Assembly: GCA_903813345.2 (NCBI GenBank)
Contig: CAIIXF020000008.1
Coordinates: 383,341-447,340 of the forward strand
Source: Owenia fusiformis
Taxonomy: Eukaryota > Annelida > Polychaeta > Sabellida > Oweniidae
DNA length: 64,000 bases
Direction: 5' to 3'
Each line of letters starts with the position of its first letter. Within the stretch, counting starts at the first letter, position 1. The position numbers and the translations under genes were made by a program. This document shows, piece by piece, positions 58,201 to 59,866 of the stretch. The notes below the pieces were generated by a model. That model saw only the letters and a list, made by a program, of their open reading frames with translations, ran no database searches and had not been told where the DNA came from.

Positions 58201-58456
58201 AAAATAGGATAACCCAATATGATACTCATTATGAAATCATTAATTTTACAATTAGACTTAATTTGCCTAAATACATTTAGAGTGTTGACTATATTTGGTT
58301 GACATTATTCCTTGCCGATTTCACTCTTTTCTTTTCTATTTCCATTTTAAAGCATTACTCATATAATTTATACTTTATATAATACTTCCTCACCTGATTC
58401 TCAGCATCAACTGCCCTTTTCTCTGACTTTTGAGTTCTTTCATCTAAACTTTTCAT
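7118..58456 (-). CDS. PLEKHH1/2 (MAX-1)-like protein, 15 exons, both ends incomplete
   Basis: Exons in gene order: 58394-58456, 50182-50403, 31671-31799, 28791-29690, 28241-28310, 27774-27859, 27080-27284, 26792-26933, 24453-24567, 24146-24235, 23253-23322, 22965-23053, 22402-22482, 7409-7573, 7118-7226. All have GT donors and AG acceptors, and the phases chain without a break. The product has a coiled coil (exons 1-3), a disordered Ser/Asp-rich region (exon 4), linkers, PH1 (SGYLTKLSGKVKGW in exon 9) and PH2 (WLTK at the end of exon 12, then exons 13-15). This order and the exon junctions match PLEKHH1/PLEKHH2/MAX-1, which continue with MyTH4 and FERM. MAX-1 acts at the membrane with phosphoinositides in netrin-dependent axon guidance; that role here is inferred from family. 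The N-terminal exon(s) and MyTH4-FERM are not in view. Nested antisense genes and transposons fill the long introns. Confidence 0.88.
7409..7573 (-). CDS. PLEKHH-like exon 14: middle of PH2, source of the 119-bp array
   Basis: It encodes MPVGQINLGG, then EEIDRTCDSESDSD and YLIIQTKQEK, ending at gtaagt. The Asp/Glu-rich CDSE stretch is typical of PLEKHH PH2. The exon starts and ends in phase 0. Its first ~119 bp and its acceptor are the unit tandemly repeated upstream to 8678. The acceptor at 7574 is the only one of the ten that gives an open junction into the rest of this exon. Confidence 0.88.
7455..8678 (-). repeat. 119-bp minisatellite of a 3' splice site plus partial exon, ten copies
   Basis: Ten copies of the unit ggcctactggcat... 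recur every 119 bp exactly. On the minus strand each holds a pyrimidine-rich tract, the acceptor tctctattccag, and the first ~100 nt of PLEKHH-like exon 14. Acceptor/exon borders fall at 7573, 7692, 7811, 7930, 8049, 8168, 8287, 8406, 8525 and 8644. The first is the real exon. Copies differ at a few sites (tgaatcac, taaatcgc or taaatctc; cctagg or ccaagg). Because 119 is not a multiple of 3, reading through from any decoy reaches TAG just past the next unit boundary. Confidence 0.95.
8771..9175 (+). repeat. 5' LTR of the Gmr1-like element, lacking its U3 half
   Basis: These 405 bp match 14945-15349 base for base except one position near the end (gtaaca here, gttaca in the 3' LTR). The first ~380 bp of the 3' LTR, including its TATA box, have no counterpart here. 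The sequence left of 8771 is unrelated. It ends in GTAACA, the exact inverse of the TGTTAC that opens the 3' LTR. Confidence 0.9.
9181..9198 (+). promoter_or_regulatory. Primer binding site for tRNA-Pro
   Basis: TGGGGGCTCGTCCGGGAT, five bases after the LTR end. From established knowledge this is the 18-nt complement of the tRNA-Pro 3' end that gammaretroviruses also use. It marks where minus-strand DNA synthesis starts. Confidence 0.88.
9288..14276 (+). CDS. gag-pol: Gag-Pol polyprotein of a Gmr1-like Ty3/gypsy retrotransposon
   Basis: A single open frame of 1662 codons from the ATG at 9288 (an upstream in-frame TTG is not needed). Order: SAP-like N-terminus; Arg/Glu-rich coiled coil (about 75-155); gag; CCHC knuckle near 399 (CNYCKKPGHLISEC); aspartic protease DTGAS near 485; integrase with an HHCC finger (about 790-835) and DD35E core (Asp near 875 and 935, Glu near 970); reverse transcriptase with YIDD near 1397; RNase H with VDAS near 1546 and FTDHNPL near 1614. 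Integrase lies before reverse transcriptase. This order is known from Gmr1-type elements and is unusual for Ty3/gypsy, which normally ends in integrase. No stop or frameshift is seen. The element sits in a PLEKHH-like intron, in the opposite orientation. Confidence 0.94.
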   Translation: MSFEVETFLEAPSLEEFDDLKKTELLAIAKHVGLSVKSSYNKGTIKNFVLQYLIAESLLPEEPAQHVEHTDSIRLKELEIREKELQNEREMREKELEIQKEREIRELREKELEMQNEREKRENERQMREQEIQREIELKRLEIEAQSKTDEHATMHQHFENRFDASKFLKFVPKFQEKNVDKYFTHFEKVAQSLDWPKSAWPVMLQSVFIGKASEIFASLSGEVCSDYDLVKNAILKAYELVPEAYRQKFRNAHKQSDQTHVEFAREQEQLFDRWLVSKDVSEEFKKLRELMLIEQFKNCVQYHIRTYLDEHKVETLSQAATLSDDYALTHKGSFIKGNPNSNFRGYQGNKPSYDSKSNQYSSSNTSNKAKDQSNSSQSSSSKSDQSNSSGPKSNVTCNYCKKPGHLISECYRIKNRREMSGSAHSNGCATVPISRKPIVWDSYTHTEKSTHSDIMEDYKPFMSEGSVSLSRDGTNSKPIKILRDTGASQTLLLEGVLPLSEESFTGTHILMQGIELGFTKVPLHRIHITSELVKGPVIVGVRPQLPVEGVALLLGNDLAGGKVSLDPIVSDQPCSIEDSVQEDSDIYPACAVTRAMAKKLANSGDSSVGDDFDSGFLSSLFDDECHSPLVKDGPYPILKANSSLKQPSVQAKQSSIEANSSLKKPIARGDSPSEQDHYFNAVSPALASPDEVPSSSASVHEVTSSSSSEVSSSISDSDSLKNDPHSKHMLIYEQEHDPSLIDLHKRCLTIDEADKVPVCFYKKNGILMRKWRPPEASPEDDWTIVHQIVVPKSYHKEILSLAHDSPMAGHLGVTKTYHKILNHFYWPKLKQDVQEYCRSCHTCQMVGKPNQKIPIAPLHPIPAFDEPFSKVLIDCVGPLPKTKSGNQYLLTILCMATRFPEAIPLRNIKAKNIVKSLIKFFTLVGLPKDLQSDQGSNFMSGLFQQVMDTLGIKQCKSSAYHPESQGALERYHQTLKTMIRAFCFEYEKDWDEGIPLLLFATREAKQESLGFSPFELVFGHSVRGPLKLLKEKWLSETEKFNLLNYVTGFKERLSKACEIAKENLLNSQGKMKTWYDRKVKERSFQPGDKVLILLPLQTNPLQAKFYGPYVVDSKVNDLNYIVKTPDRRKETQLCHINMMKRYFEPDKEHGSIKPVVTLAPVLITETDLQDSDDINCTDLDYEDIKGLSRLKNSEVLSNLDHKLHHVTNDQKQQVTELIHEFTDIFSDVPTKTSIAYHDVEVQDVNPIKQHAYRVNPSKSEDLRAEVNYMLENDIIEKSNSPWSSPAFIVPKSNGGRRLVVNYIKVNRVTKTDSYPIPRIDDCIDKIGTAKYVSKFDLLKGFLGVPLTERAKQVSAFVTPDGLYQFKVMPFGMKNAPATFQRMMNGLLADLKNTGVYIDDVIVYSDTFDEHMCLLRKLFERISLANLTINLAKSEFCKATVEYLGHVVGQGQVKPVSAKVESITQLPAPTNKKELMRSLGMAGFYRKFCPNFSSIALPLTNLLGKNIKYVWSEQCHTAFDKIKAILSEEPVLVAPDFSKPFKIQVDASDVGMGAVLLQERDGIDHPVCYYSKKFDKHQKNYSTIEKECLALLLSLQHFEVYVSAPVHVVTVFTDHNPLTFLHRMKNKNRRLLRWSLLLSEYNLDIRHIKGKDNLIADTLSRV
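14554..14564 (+). promoter_or_regulatory. Polypurine tract of the LTR retrotransposon
   Basis: AAGGAGGGAGG lies immediately before the TGTTAC start of the 3' LTR. This is the expected primer site for plus-strand synthesis. Confidence 0.85.
14565..15349 (+). repeat. 3' LTR of the Gmr1-like element, complete
   Basis: 785 bp from TGTTACAG to GTTACA. It has a TATA box (ctatataatg, about 14842-14851). The right 405 bp are nearly identical to the 5' LTR remnant, so the insertion is young. The short reading frame near 14934-15137 is LTR sequence, not a gene. Confidence 0.92.
15350..15744. other. Upstream region of peptide gene 1
   Basis: Between the LTR end and the ATG at 15745. A TACGTCA element (cAMP-response type) lies near 15588. 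A possible 3' splice site, ctctattttag, lies near 15654, which could end a 5'-UTR intron. There is no clear TATA box. Confidence 0.4.
15745..16020 (+). CDS. Small secreted peptide precursor 1 (first coding exon)
   Basis: 92 codons ending at the donor gtgagt (16021). A signal peptide (MKNIYKALSVLLVLALTMQA, probable cut near ASA/AR) is followed by a basic segment ending KKLAKR, a possible dibasic processing site. An acidic linker and a C-terminal segment, DEDDKPEFSWNQMKLLLEIF, complete the exon. It is paralogous to the gene at 20803: same signal peptide start, the same YxD...KLAKR block and the same DQIDEDDKPxFSWNQMKL block before a phase-0 donor. By analogy the last exon should add only a few residues; I could not find it, and the frame after 16020 is intronic. 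I do not recognise the family. A peptide hormone or antimicrobial peptide precursor is possible; neither is proven. Confidence 0.72.
16216..18620. other. Long gap between peptide genes, repeats only
   Basis: No gene is supported. A piece near 16480-16530 (ggttatcacaaacaatttcag) recurs in the introns of the acetyltransferase-like genes and looks like LINE debris. The block 17410-17600 (cacctggtggtgaaactggt ... agctgaaaccaatgg) belongs to a dispersed repeat also seen near 25700, 33300, 38170 and 46380. Small open frames at 18007-18441 show no coding character. Confidence 0.5.
18627..19112. repeat. Foldback MITE with internal tandem repeats
   Basis: It begins ATGTCACCACC and ends GGTGGTGACAT, inverted. 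Inside, three ~130-bp units share gcagatttgaacttctgata-like and gtcaatttgaagcaagttga phrases. A diverged relative lies at about 45105-45830, interrupted there by a SINE. Confidence 0.7.
19113..20660. other. Upstream region of peptide gene 2
   Basis: No gene is supported. A 35-bp direct repeat (gagatctaaaagcaaactaa then caaagattacgtc) occurs at about 19795-19831 and again at about 20291-20328. The second copy reads TACGTCA, a cAMP-response-type site that also occurs upstream of peptide gene 1. Confidence 0.45.
20666..20673 (+). promoter_or_regulatory. TATA box of peptide gene 2
   Basis: TATATAAA in the context ataactatataaacac. A start about 30 bp downstream would fall near 20695-20700. This is just after the in-frame ATG at 20689, which would then not be in the transcript, and supports initiation at 20803. 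Confidence 0.6.
20803..21791 (+). CDS. Small secreted peptide precursor 2 (two exons)
   Basis: Exons 20803-21156 and 21777-21791, 122 residues. The donor gtgagtaatt and the acceptor ctgttttcag are good, and the last exon encodes only VSDK. A signal peptide (MKNFSAMVVALVVLALILQV, cut near VSA/RQ) is followed by a His/Tyr/Arg-rich segment ending KLAKR. Three tandem DQVDLAN repeats follow (21-bp units near 20960-21030), then an acidic linker and the conserved DQIDEDDKPKFSWNQMKL block. The start at 20803 is chosen because it aligns with the signal peptide of the paralogue at 15745 and because the TATA box lies too close to the ATG at 20689. It lies in a PLEKHH-like intron on the opposite strand. 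I know of no matching family, so the function is open. Confidence 0.76.
21792..22401. other. 3' flank of peptide gene 2 with CA microsatellite
   Basis: This probably contains the 3' UTR of peptide gene 2. A (CA)n run with CG interruptions lies at 22263-22300. No gene is supported. Confidence 0.5.
22402..22482 (-). CDS. PLEKHH-like exon 13: start of PH2
   Basis: 81 nt between tgtttttag and gtatgt, phase 0 at both ends. It encodes AKHGKSRKYWCTLVGKYLLY and a short remainder ending SDK. This is the classic PH pattern: basic strand, tryptophan, then a hydrophobic strand. It joins WLTK of the previous exon to the next exon, which now lies 14.8 kb away because of the retrotransposon and peptide genes. 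Confidence 0.88.
22505..22735. repeat. Dispersed repeat also found at 39690-39845
   Basis: Shared phrases include caaaatcatgcagttttt, ccattctgagcac and ccctggaattttc. It includes a poly(C) run at 22546-22561. Open frames here on both strands are repeat artefacts. Confidence 0.75.
22965..23053 (-). CDS. PLEKHH-like exon 12: end of PH1 and start of PH2
   Basis: 89 nt between gttttcag and gtataa. It encodes VIQNALRRQAAGVALRQSN, the C-terminal PH1 helix and linker, and then KAWLTK, the first strand of PH2. Phase 1 in, phase 0 out. Confidence 0.87.
23253..23322 (-). CDS. PLEKHH-like exon 11: PH1 core
   Basis: 70 nt between gattttag and gtacgt. It encodes IVTSKRRLYLIAEDEGGVDSW and then IR, the late strands and the tryptophan helix of the PH fold. 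Phase 0 in, phase 1 out. Confidence 0.87.
23490..24150 (-). repeat. ~20-bp minisatellite made of the exon 10 splice donor, about 33 copies
   Basis: On the minus strand the unit is TTTGAGGTACACTTTTTATA, with small length changes (18-27 bp). The first copy is the true exon 10 end TTTGAG and its donor GTACAC at 24146/24145. The array continues through the intron to about 23490. Most copies keep the GAG/GTAC core, others mutate it (GGGGTAC, AAGGTAC, GAGTTAC). It ends about 170 bp before the next exon. Confidence 0.95.
24146..24235 (-). CDS. PLEKHH-like exon 10: PH1 loop
   Basis: 90 nt, phase 0 at both ends, between gttatccag and gtacac. It encodes SDAMRKPLGCLPLDSQTKIS and ends QAFE. The SD..RKP.G string is characteristic of PLEKHH PH1. 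Its donor GTACAC is weak (no G at +5) and is repeated throughout the following array. Confidence 0.88.
24453..24567 (-). CDS. PLEKHH-like exon 9: start of PH1
   Basis: 115 nt between ccttttaag and gtaagt. It encodes LSGLEKSGYLTKLSGK, then WQRRWFILRDGQLLYYKSA. This is a textbook PH N-terminus, with basic residues in the strand 1-2 loop that usually contacts phosphoinositides. Phase 2 in, phase 0 out. Confidence 0.92.
24758..26740. mobile_element. DNA transposon with long terminal inverted repeats, nonautonomous
   Basis: About 72 bp at each end are inverted copies, opening CACTGTATGTACAGTG (itself palindromic) and continuing through actattaaaagtg and gactcgacaagatgcgcaaa. ATTG flanks both ends (24754-24757 and 26741-26744), a probable 4-bp duplication. 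There is no ORF in the 1983-bp element. It makes up most of the 2224-bp PLEKHH-like intron between exons 8 and 9. It contains the dispersed repeat cacctcgtggtgaaactggg near 25730. Confidence 0.82.
26792..26933 (-). CDS. PLEKHH-like exon 8: acidic linker before PH1
   Basis: 142 nt between tttatag and gtatgc, phase 1 in and phase 2 out. It encodes a Ser/Asp/Glu-rich disordered linker (SSSDYAVPPDNDVD) and then KLLKYSKNLR, leading straight into PH1. Confidence 0.83.
27080..27284 (-). CDS. PLEKHH-like exon 7: disordered linker
   Basis: 205 nt between attttcag and gtcagt. It opens KATRIRNSPFSDNSSTDSSD, which resembles the segment ahead of PH1 in vertebrate PLEKHH proteins, and ends AIKRG. Phase 0 in, phase 1 out. 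Confidence 0.85.
27500..27750. repeat. Low-complexity and repeat sequence in an intron
   Basis: A phrase like ggggtgtagccagcaa near 27502 faces ggctacacccatga near 27733 in inverted orientation, with T-rich runs between. It looks like a short foldback element. Confidence 0.5.
27774..27859 (-). CDS. PLEKHH-like exon 6
   Basis: 86 nt between cacaattcag and gtaaga. It encodes SIPIIEGTQSEKLFQEIN and ends TIWKG, joining in frame to KATRIR of the next exon. Phase 1 in, phase 0 out. Confidence 0.82.
28241..28310 (-). CDS. PLEKHH-like exon 5
   Basis: 70 nt between ggtgtttcag and gtatga. It encodes ENRIYAVARTGLQLPDSPE and then RNRK. Phase 0 in, phase 1 out. Confidence 0.82.
28791..29690 (-). CDS. 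PLEKHH-like exon 4: large disordered exon with internal repeats
   Basis: 900 nt, 300 codons, phase 0 at both ends, between ctttttcag and gtgagt. The start NSKPQVSERLSERLS leads to a Ser/Asp/His/Gly-rich region in which SGYHRDDSV-like and SGDRLSGY-like motifs recur (about 29290-29550). A proline-rich stretch and PPPPPLHRLPSW follow. It is predicted to be disordered, with proline motifs for SH3/WW binding inferred. The expected family layout has such a region between coiled coil and PH1. Confidence 0.86.
29691..30479. other. Intron sequence with scattered repeat fragments
   Basis: A fragment of the ggttatttactgggagggat foldback family occurs near 29995-30075. Nothing else is recognised, and the small minus-strand open frame at 30198-30383 lacks coding character. 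Confidence 0.5.
30480..31400. repeat. Cluster of palindromic foldback MITEs
   Basis: About 30644-30833 is an imperfect palindrome: ggttatttactgggaggga at one end, and its complement in the form tcccgaccagaaataacc at the other, around a gagggagcgcagcgaccgag core. Adjacent copies of tacgattttttcccgggga (30930-31000) match 480-570 in inverse. Further fragments continue to 31400. No coding content. Confidence 0.75.
31671..31799 (-). CDS. PLEKHH-like exon 3: coiled coil
   Basis: 129 nt, phase 0 at both ends, between ataatttcag and gtgagt. It encodes IELENHHYKTENASLNEQVT, a heptad-like stretch, then LQKRLQDLPAQLAKDLHLA. It continues the coiled coil of exon 2, which lies 18.4 kb away across the nested acetyltransferase-like cluster. 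Confidence 0.86.
32195..32202 (+). promoter_or_regulatory. TATA box of acetyltransferase-like gene A
   Basis: TATATAAA, 38 bp before the ATG at 32240. The aligned position in genes B and C reads atcatgtaaaac, so the box is lost there. Confidence 0.5.
32240..34891 (+). CDS. HisAT/NAT16-like N-acetyltransferase, gene A
   Basis: Exons 32240-32407, 32634-32861 and 34331-34891, all phase 0, 318 residues. Exon 1 holds ICRRAIPEDHKGIMEINDN and IYEGLDYIPALFP. Exon 2 holds IVDGGHSRIGQANRS and GYFKQL, the GNAT core with the acetyl-CoA loop. Exon 3 is the C-terminal half with SNFDFYGSDDV-type sequence. IYxGxDYxP and DGG...GQA are hallmarks of histidine N-acetyltransferase and NAT16 proteins, which make N-acetylated amino acids in the cytosol. 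The substrate here is not proven. Intron 2 carries a 694-bp piggyBac-type insertion absent from gene B. The stop codon sits within AATAAA (34887-34892). Nested in an intron of the PLEKHH-like gene on the other strand. Confidence 0.8.
33377..34070. mobile_element. piggyBac-type nonautonomous element, copy 1
   Basis: 694 bp flanked by TTAA on both sides (33373-33376, 34071-34074). The ends CCTTTAGCGTGCTGCC and GGCAGCATGGTGAAGG are imperfect inverted repeats. Gene B has the empty site with a single TTAA at the same intron position. A 32-codon frame starting at the ATG near 33637 and ending at 33733 looks like the start of a lost transposase. Near the left end, cggcggactcgtccgccg forms a GC-rich hairpin. 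Confidence 0.9.
34892..37240. repeat. Duplicated intergenic block between genes A and B
   Basis: Nearly identical to 39085-41579 (between B and C). The main difference is ~146 bp present in the second copy (39743-39892) and missing here near 35556. Both include a 264-272 bp TA-flanked MITE and runs such as aaaatggccaccttaaaatt. No gene is supported; open frames at 34931-35167 and 36055-36237 recur in the copy without selection signs. Confidence 0.88.
35162..35433. mobile_element. Tc1/mariner-pogo type MITE, copy in block 1
   Basis: TA-flanked, with the ends CAGTAGAACCTG and CAGGTTTTACTG as imperfect inverted repeats. 272 bp. Its interior has inverted gaacacctcc / ggtgttcgga phrases. A diverged relative lies near 62180-62290. 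Confidence 0.7.
37241..39084 (+). CDS. HisAT/NAT16-like N-acetyltransferase, gene B
   Basis: Exons 37241-37408, 37634-37861 and 38524-39084, the same phases as gene A and 318 residues. Only scattered substitutions separate it from A (for example GLKGYF for GSKGYF and MEKLFPGT for MEKLCPDT in exon 2). All the DGG...GQANRS core residues remain. Intron 2 is 662 bp, against 1469 bp in gene A, because it lacks the piggyBac-type insertion and a further ~110 bp. No stop or frameshift. The TATA box seen ahead of gene A is not conserved. Probably a recent duplicate encoding an equivalent enzyme. Confidence 0.8.
39085..41579. repeat. Duplicated intergenic block between genes B and C
   Basis: Second copy of 34892-37240. 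It contains the MITE at 39356-39619 (TA-flanked) and, at 39690-39845, the repeat also found at 22505-22735. No gene. Confidence 0.88.
41580..44016 (+). CDS. HisAT/NAT16-like N-acetyltransferase, gene C
   Basis: Exons 41580-41747, 43049-43276 and 43450-44016, all phase 0, 320 residues. Compared with A and B, exon 1 reads YIKQPSRHCFVSE, and exon 3 has a two-codon insertion near the end (FEPLIEDN). Intron 1 is much longer (1301 bp) and filled with unrelated sequence, including a (TTGTA)n microsatellite. Intron 2 is only 173 bp. The core DGGHSRIGQANRS is intact. The frame is open throughout, so it appears functional. Confidence 0.8.
42537..42606. repeat. (TTGTA)n microsatellite
   Basis: About 13 units of ttgta with a few interruptions, in intron 1 of gene C. 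The minus-strand open frame ending in repeated YNTIQ is an artefact of it. Confidence 0.95.
44017..45100. other. Gap between acetyltransferase-like genes C and D
   Basis: AT-rich. A phrase tattgagagacctaaacacattg (about 44790-44815) has an inverted partner, agacctctcaatatta, near 44622. This suggests a diverged foldback element. No gene is supported. Confidence 0.4.
45105..45830. repeat. Diverged copy of the 18627-19112 MITE, split by a SINE
   Basis: Left part shares gaagcaagttgaaaaag and gacctttttgacctt-like phrases. Right part shares aatttgttacagacacca and ends tgtggtgagataa. The SINE at about 45314-45640 interrupts it. Confidence 0.6.
45314..45640 (-). mobile_element. tRNA-derived SINE
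   Basis: The minus-strand head is tRNA-like with RNA polymerase III boxes: A box TGGCTCAGTGG (45621-45631) and B box GGTTCGATTCC (45573-45583). An unrelated ~230-bp body follows, ending in a (TAA)n tail at 45317-45341. The tRNA-like part lacks a clean full cloverleaf, so it is a SINE and not a tRNA gene. Open frames at 45142-45592 are artefacts. Confidence 0.82.
45905..47817 (+). CDS. HisAT/NAT16-like N-acetyltransferase, gene D (diverged)
   Basis: Exons 45905-46168, 46520-46747 and 47260-47817. From ATG 45905 the protein has 349 residues, with a Ser/Thr/Asn-rich N-terminal extension. From ATG 46007 (MGVICRRATPEDHQG), which aligns with the start of A-C, it has 315. An earlier in-frame TTG is not a credible start. 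The core reads ILDGGHTKVGQAFRSIPG, closer to the classical HisAT sequence. It is clearly older than the A-C duplicates, yet the first ~110 bp of exon 3 are almost identical to gene C. The frame is intact, so the gene is probably active. Confidence 0.8.
47818..48720. other. 3' flank of gene D
   Basis: It contains debris of the ggcatagcaaatcccat / aaatggcctccatttttca family (47865-48080) and AT-rich sequence. No gene is supported. Confidence 0.5.
48721..49105. repeat. 191-bp tandem duplication
   Basis: tttgaaataaataaataatt begins at 48721 and again at 48912. The two units differ at only a few positions. No coding content. Confidence 0.92.
49110..49420. repeat. Copy of the ATGGCGGCC repeat family
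   Basis: It starts caatgccaaagcgtagtaaa and contains about one and a half units of the repeat in the element 4188-6329. Truncated at its right end. Confidence 0.8.
49421..50181. other. Intron gap with no feature seen
   Basis: AT-rich intron sequence between a repeat fragment and PLEKHH-like exon 2. I see nothing I can support. Confidence 0.5.
50182..50403 (-). CDS. PLEKHH-like exon 2: coiled coil
   Basis: 222 nt, 74 codons, phase 0 at both ends, between ctccacacag and gtaaat. It encodes VLELQLKLKSLKMTPGELH through EADRKILQEQVEAERRKH to TKIKEWIGNKLRE. Charge-rich heptads fit a coiled coil, and KIKEW...KLRE is typical of the PLEKHH N-terminus. The apparent start methionine upstream in the frame is intronic. 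Confidence 0.87.
51881..52513. mobile_element. 633-bp MITE made of short palindromic repeats
   Basis: Inverted ends TGTTATGCGGTA and TACCGCGTAACA, with CCCTT on both sides as a probable 5-bp duplication. The interior repeats a ~24-bp motif in both orientations (catattccgcaggtgaatatg-like, at least ten times). The overlapping open frames 52202-52489 are repeat artefacts. Confidence 0.75.
53098..53612. repeat. Foldback insertion inside the mariner-like element
   Basis: Interrupts sequence that is continuous in the relative at 782-1665. Its left part is a palindrome: ttattcaataattcgagtga faces tcacaagaaattattgaata, with agaaaatattcttcccga mirrored as gggaagaatattttctgta. No ORF. Confidence 0.65.
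54796..57800 (-). mobile_element. 5'-truncated APE-type LINE
   Basis: The extent is set by the long minus-strand ORF and its 3' tail, which ends in (TAA)n at about 54797-54812. The 5' end is cut within the endonuclease domain near 57800. It sits in the PLEKHH-like intron between exons 1 and 2 as listed, in the same orientation as the gene. Confidence 0.85.
54915..57794 (-). CDS. LINE ORF2: endonuclease remnant and reverse transcriptase
   Basis: 959 open codons. Residues 1-60 are the C-terminus of an AP-type endonuclease (YIDHVV near 17, SDHLPM near 47). The reverse transcriptase spans about 340-610: the PIIKGG...DYRGITL region near 365, FQGAVYS near 505 and the catalytic AYADD near 542. The C-terminus carries a zinc-binding cysteine/histidine cluster (CVLCNTFEVETIEHFLSSC) near 880. 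The ATG at 57794 is an internal methionine of a longer original ORF. The absence of stops marks a young insertion that can no longer move alone, as it lacks most of the endonuclease. The exact LINE clade cannot be assigned by eye. Confidence 0.9.
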   Translation of the reverse strand: MRPNYTYESPSGHKSYIDHVVVSNEILQQIKQCTIIDNNATFSSSSDHLPMVTLLKCGVLKSISNDNNHVKRVAWTKVTSTIRMFYCEKITNTLNKILIEMHRKEHKLTNDEIDLYLQEIVNVIHEVAGEMLPIKKFKKHQKPFWAPGLTVLVKKRNSLWHLWKDAGRPRNGELFQQYKLSKKVFSKALYQAELEYEHGEMAKLYDSEDMDQRFFWYLLQRSRGTKKRSNSSIRNKDGVIVNDPEAVCDVWRSHFEALATPSESNLFDNDHENMVRDRVKQLLNDSQNDEDEQLNPLSYAELHASLRKMKHGKASGADNVTMEHIEYAGPTILKTLLCIFQNIIYNEYTPQIFRTGTLVPIIKGGTRDTLKTTDYRGITLMSVIRKLFDSVLLSRYKSRLLNCIPQLQGASIDGCSSLHTSLTLHETIDYNTSHGSAVHVILLDIQSAFDTCWIEGLFYKLYINAKIKGKLWRLLYNSYQNYFCTVQVAGTMSEPFKIRQGVFQGAVYSMILYQFYISDLLTELQRSNLGAKVMGMNTCSPAYADDIALVALFPGAMDTLLDISFKHSSKWRYTLHPQKCVALTYGSNEKYVFNLGTDTIKNVTKAKHVGIPLSTTGDFSDHTKHAISSGKRKLFSLFGLGHKTNGLSPILATKLYNSFTVPTFLYGDQIINYKQRDVEMMEVAQREIGRRIQFLPSNCSNPMSTMPLGMWTVKLKMDYDKLLMFFSIITLPMTNIYKQLLMMRFMSIFIQGKKWDSPIYRMWDCIKRHNLLDYVINMITNANFPSKYTWKRMIRNIIGTKQRNDYNTICAMYKRHDIGVKISDVSTSRSGLLKPCIWWLLAKMKPENLPVCKIMMRLSTDCHELRVKNSGLNCICVLCNTFEVETIEHFLSSCEAYFDEHARLTSIINKYGNPCDLKSVVFGYHEHITENDMIQIGEIVLQMSIKRARLMRAYTGNQM
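57801..58393. other. Intron gap with no feature seen
   Basis: AT-rich intron sequence between the LINE and PLEKHH-like exon 1 (first exon seen). A short inverted pair, catgtatgtacttatctaatt and aattagataaaaac, lies near 58050-58110. Nothing else is supported. Confidence 0.45.
58394..58456 (-). CDS. PLEKHH-like exon 1 in view: N-terminal coiled coil
   Basis: 63 nt, phase 0 at both ends, between gtgtaattgcag and gtgagg. It encodes MKSLDERTQKSEKRAVDAEN and a final Q. The acceptor directly before its ATG shows it is an internal exon, so at least one more exon lies upstream. I did not find that exon in 58457-64000. Confidence 0.75.
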
Positions 58457-58552
58457 CTGCAATTACACAAAAACATAAAAAACGTCAACGTTGCACTGAG
58501 TCAAAGGCTTAAATCCTTAAATGAACAGTTAGCTAGTGGAATACATTCAATA

Positions 58553-59864
58553 CAGGGTGTCAAATAAGTCTGTTCTCCCCCCTTAACTTTTTTATCATTA
58601 AATTTATTATACTTTCCCATATATCATTTTGAAGCTCATGGAAAATGCTGATCACCATCAAAAAATCAATCATAAACTCCTCCTAATAAAATTGCTACAA
58701 TGTTTCTTGTGAGGTTGTAGTAGACCTTTAACCTTTAGCGTGCTGCCGGCGGACTCGTCCGCCGAGACTAAAATGTCTCTCACAACTGCCGGCGGACCCG
58801 TACGCCCGATTTCAAACTTTTAAAAACTTTACTTTTTCGCGCCATTCGTATTGTCCAATTAGATTGCACGATTTATTCAGTGCCTAACATGACTTCCTGT
58901 TGACCTAGAAATGGCGATATTTCGAAAAATAATTCTCAATTCAACAATTTAAACAGTGTTTTAGTCATTTTTAGTGAACGAATCGTACAAAATGGTGGAC
59001 AAATACGATCACAACGAAAATGTGGAGGAAATAGATTACGATTTCGAGCTCTTTAGGCTCTTGGAAGCCGATAACGGTCATCGAAAATAGAAACTAGAAT
59101 ATTTTCTGAATTGAAAAATTGAACATTCGATCGTTGCAAATTCAGATTTGGATTCTTACCAGACGAAGAGGCGGAGTGGCGGATTCCGGAGGAGTATTCA
59201 TGGTATATTTATGCCCAGTCGTGTTAATGTACGAAAAAATTCATGAGAACATTTTTTTCATGAGCCAGGCCACTGTATCTTCCCTTTGTGAAAATTTTAT
59301 CCAGATTCATTCAGTAGTTATTGAGATATTAATTATTTAGTCCAGGTATATCATTTTTTGCACTCTTTGAAAAATAAGCCAGTTGCGTGGGATATATTTG
59401 CTGAAATAAGGCAGCATGGTAAAGGTTAATTACGTCAAAACAAGTAAAATTACCAGGTATAGTGAATGAAATGTGAAAAGTTGATACTGCTATAGTGATT
59501 TTGATGTTTCTCAATATCATTACAGAGTAAAATGTGTTACATTCAGGGGAGCCTTTGAAGCAGGGGCATCTTTCATCACAAATAGTTGATAACCCCCAAA
59601 ATTAAACGTTCTGAATGATTTGTAAGGGATCATATCCTTGTAGAATTGAGGCCATCGGGCTGCTGGAGGAGACATACAGACTATTAAAAAAGTGAAATAT
59701 GGACATCACTATAAATACTCTAAAAATTGGGAATTTAATCAATCACTCTGAAATTTGGTGTGTGATCAGCAAATTAAATTCCCTTTAAAATGATATATAC
59801 CAACCCTATGTTATCTCTGAATTAAAAAAGTTAAGGGGGGAGAACAGACTTATTTGACGCCCTG
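58553..59864. mobile_element. Mariner-like MITE interrupted by a piggyBac-type element
   Basis: The ends CAGGGTGTCAAATAAGTCTG and cagacttatttgacgccctg are inverted repeats, flanked by TA at 58551-58552 and 59865-59866. Without the nested insertion it is about 614 bp. No transposase frame. Confidence 0.85.
58732..59425. mobile_element. piggyBac-type nonautonomous element, copy 2
   Basis: 694 bp, flanked by TTAA (58728-58731 and 59426-59429), exactly the same length as copy 1 at 33377 and nearly identical to it. It carries the same short frame near 58992 that ends after 32 codons. Nested within a mariner-like MITE, so it arrived later than that element. Confidence 0.9.
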
Positions 59865-59866
59865 TA

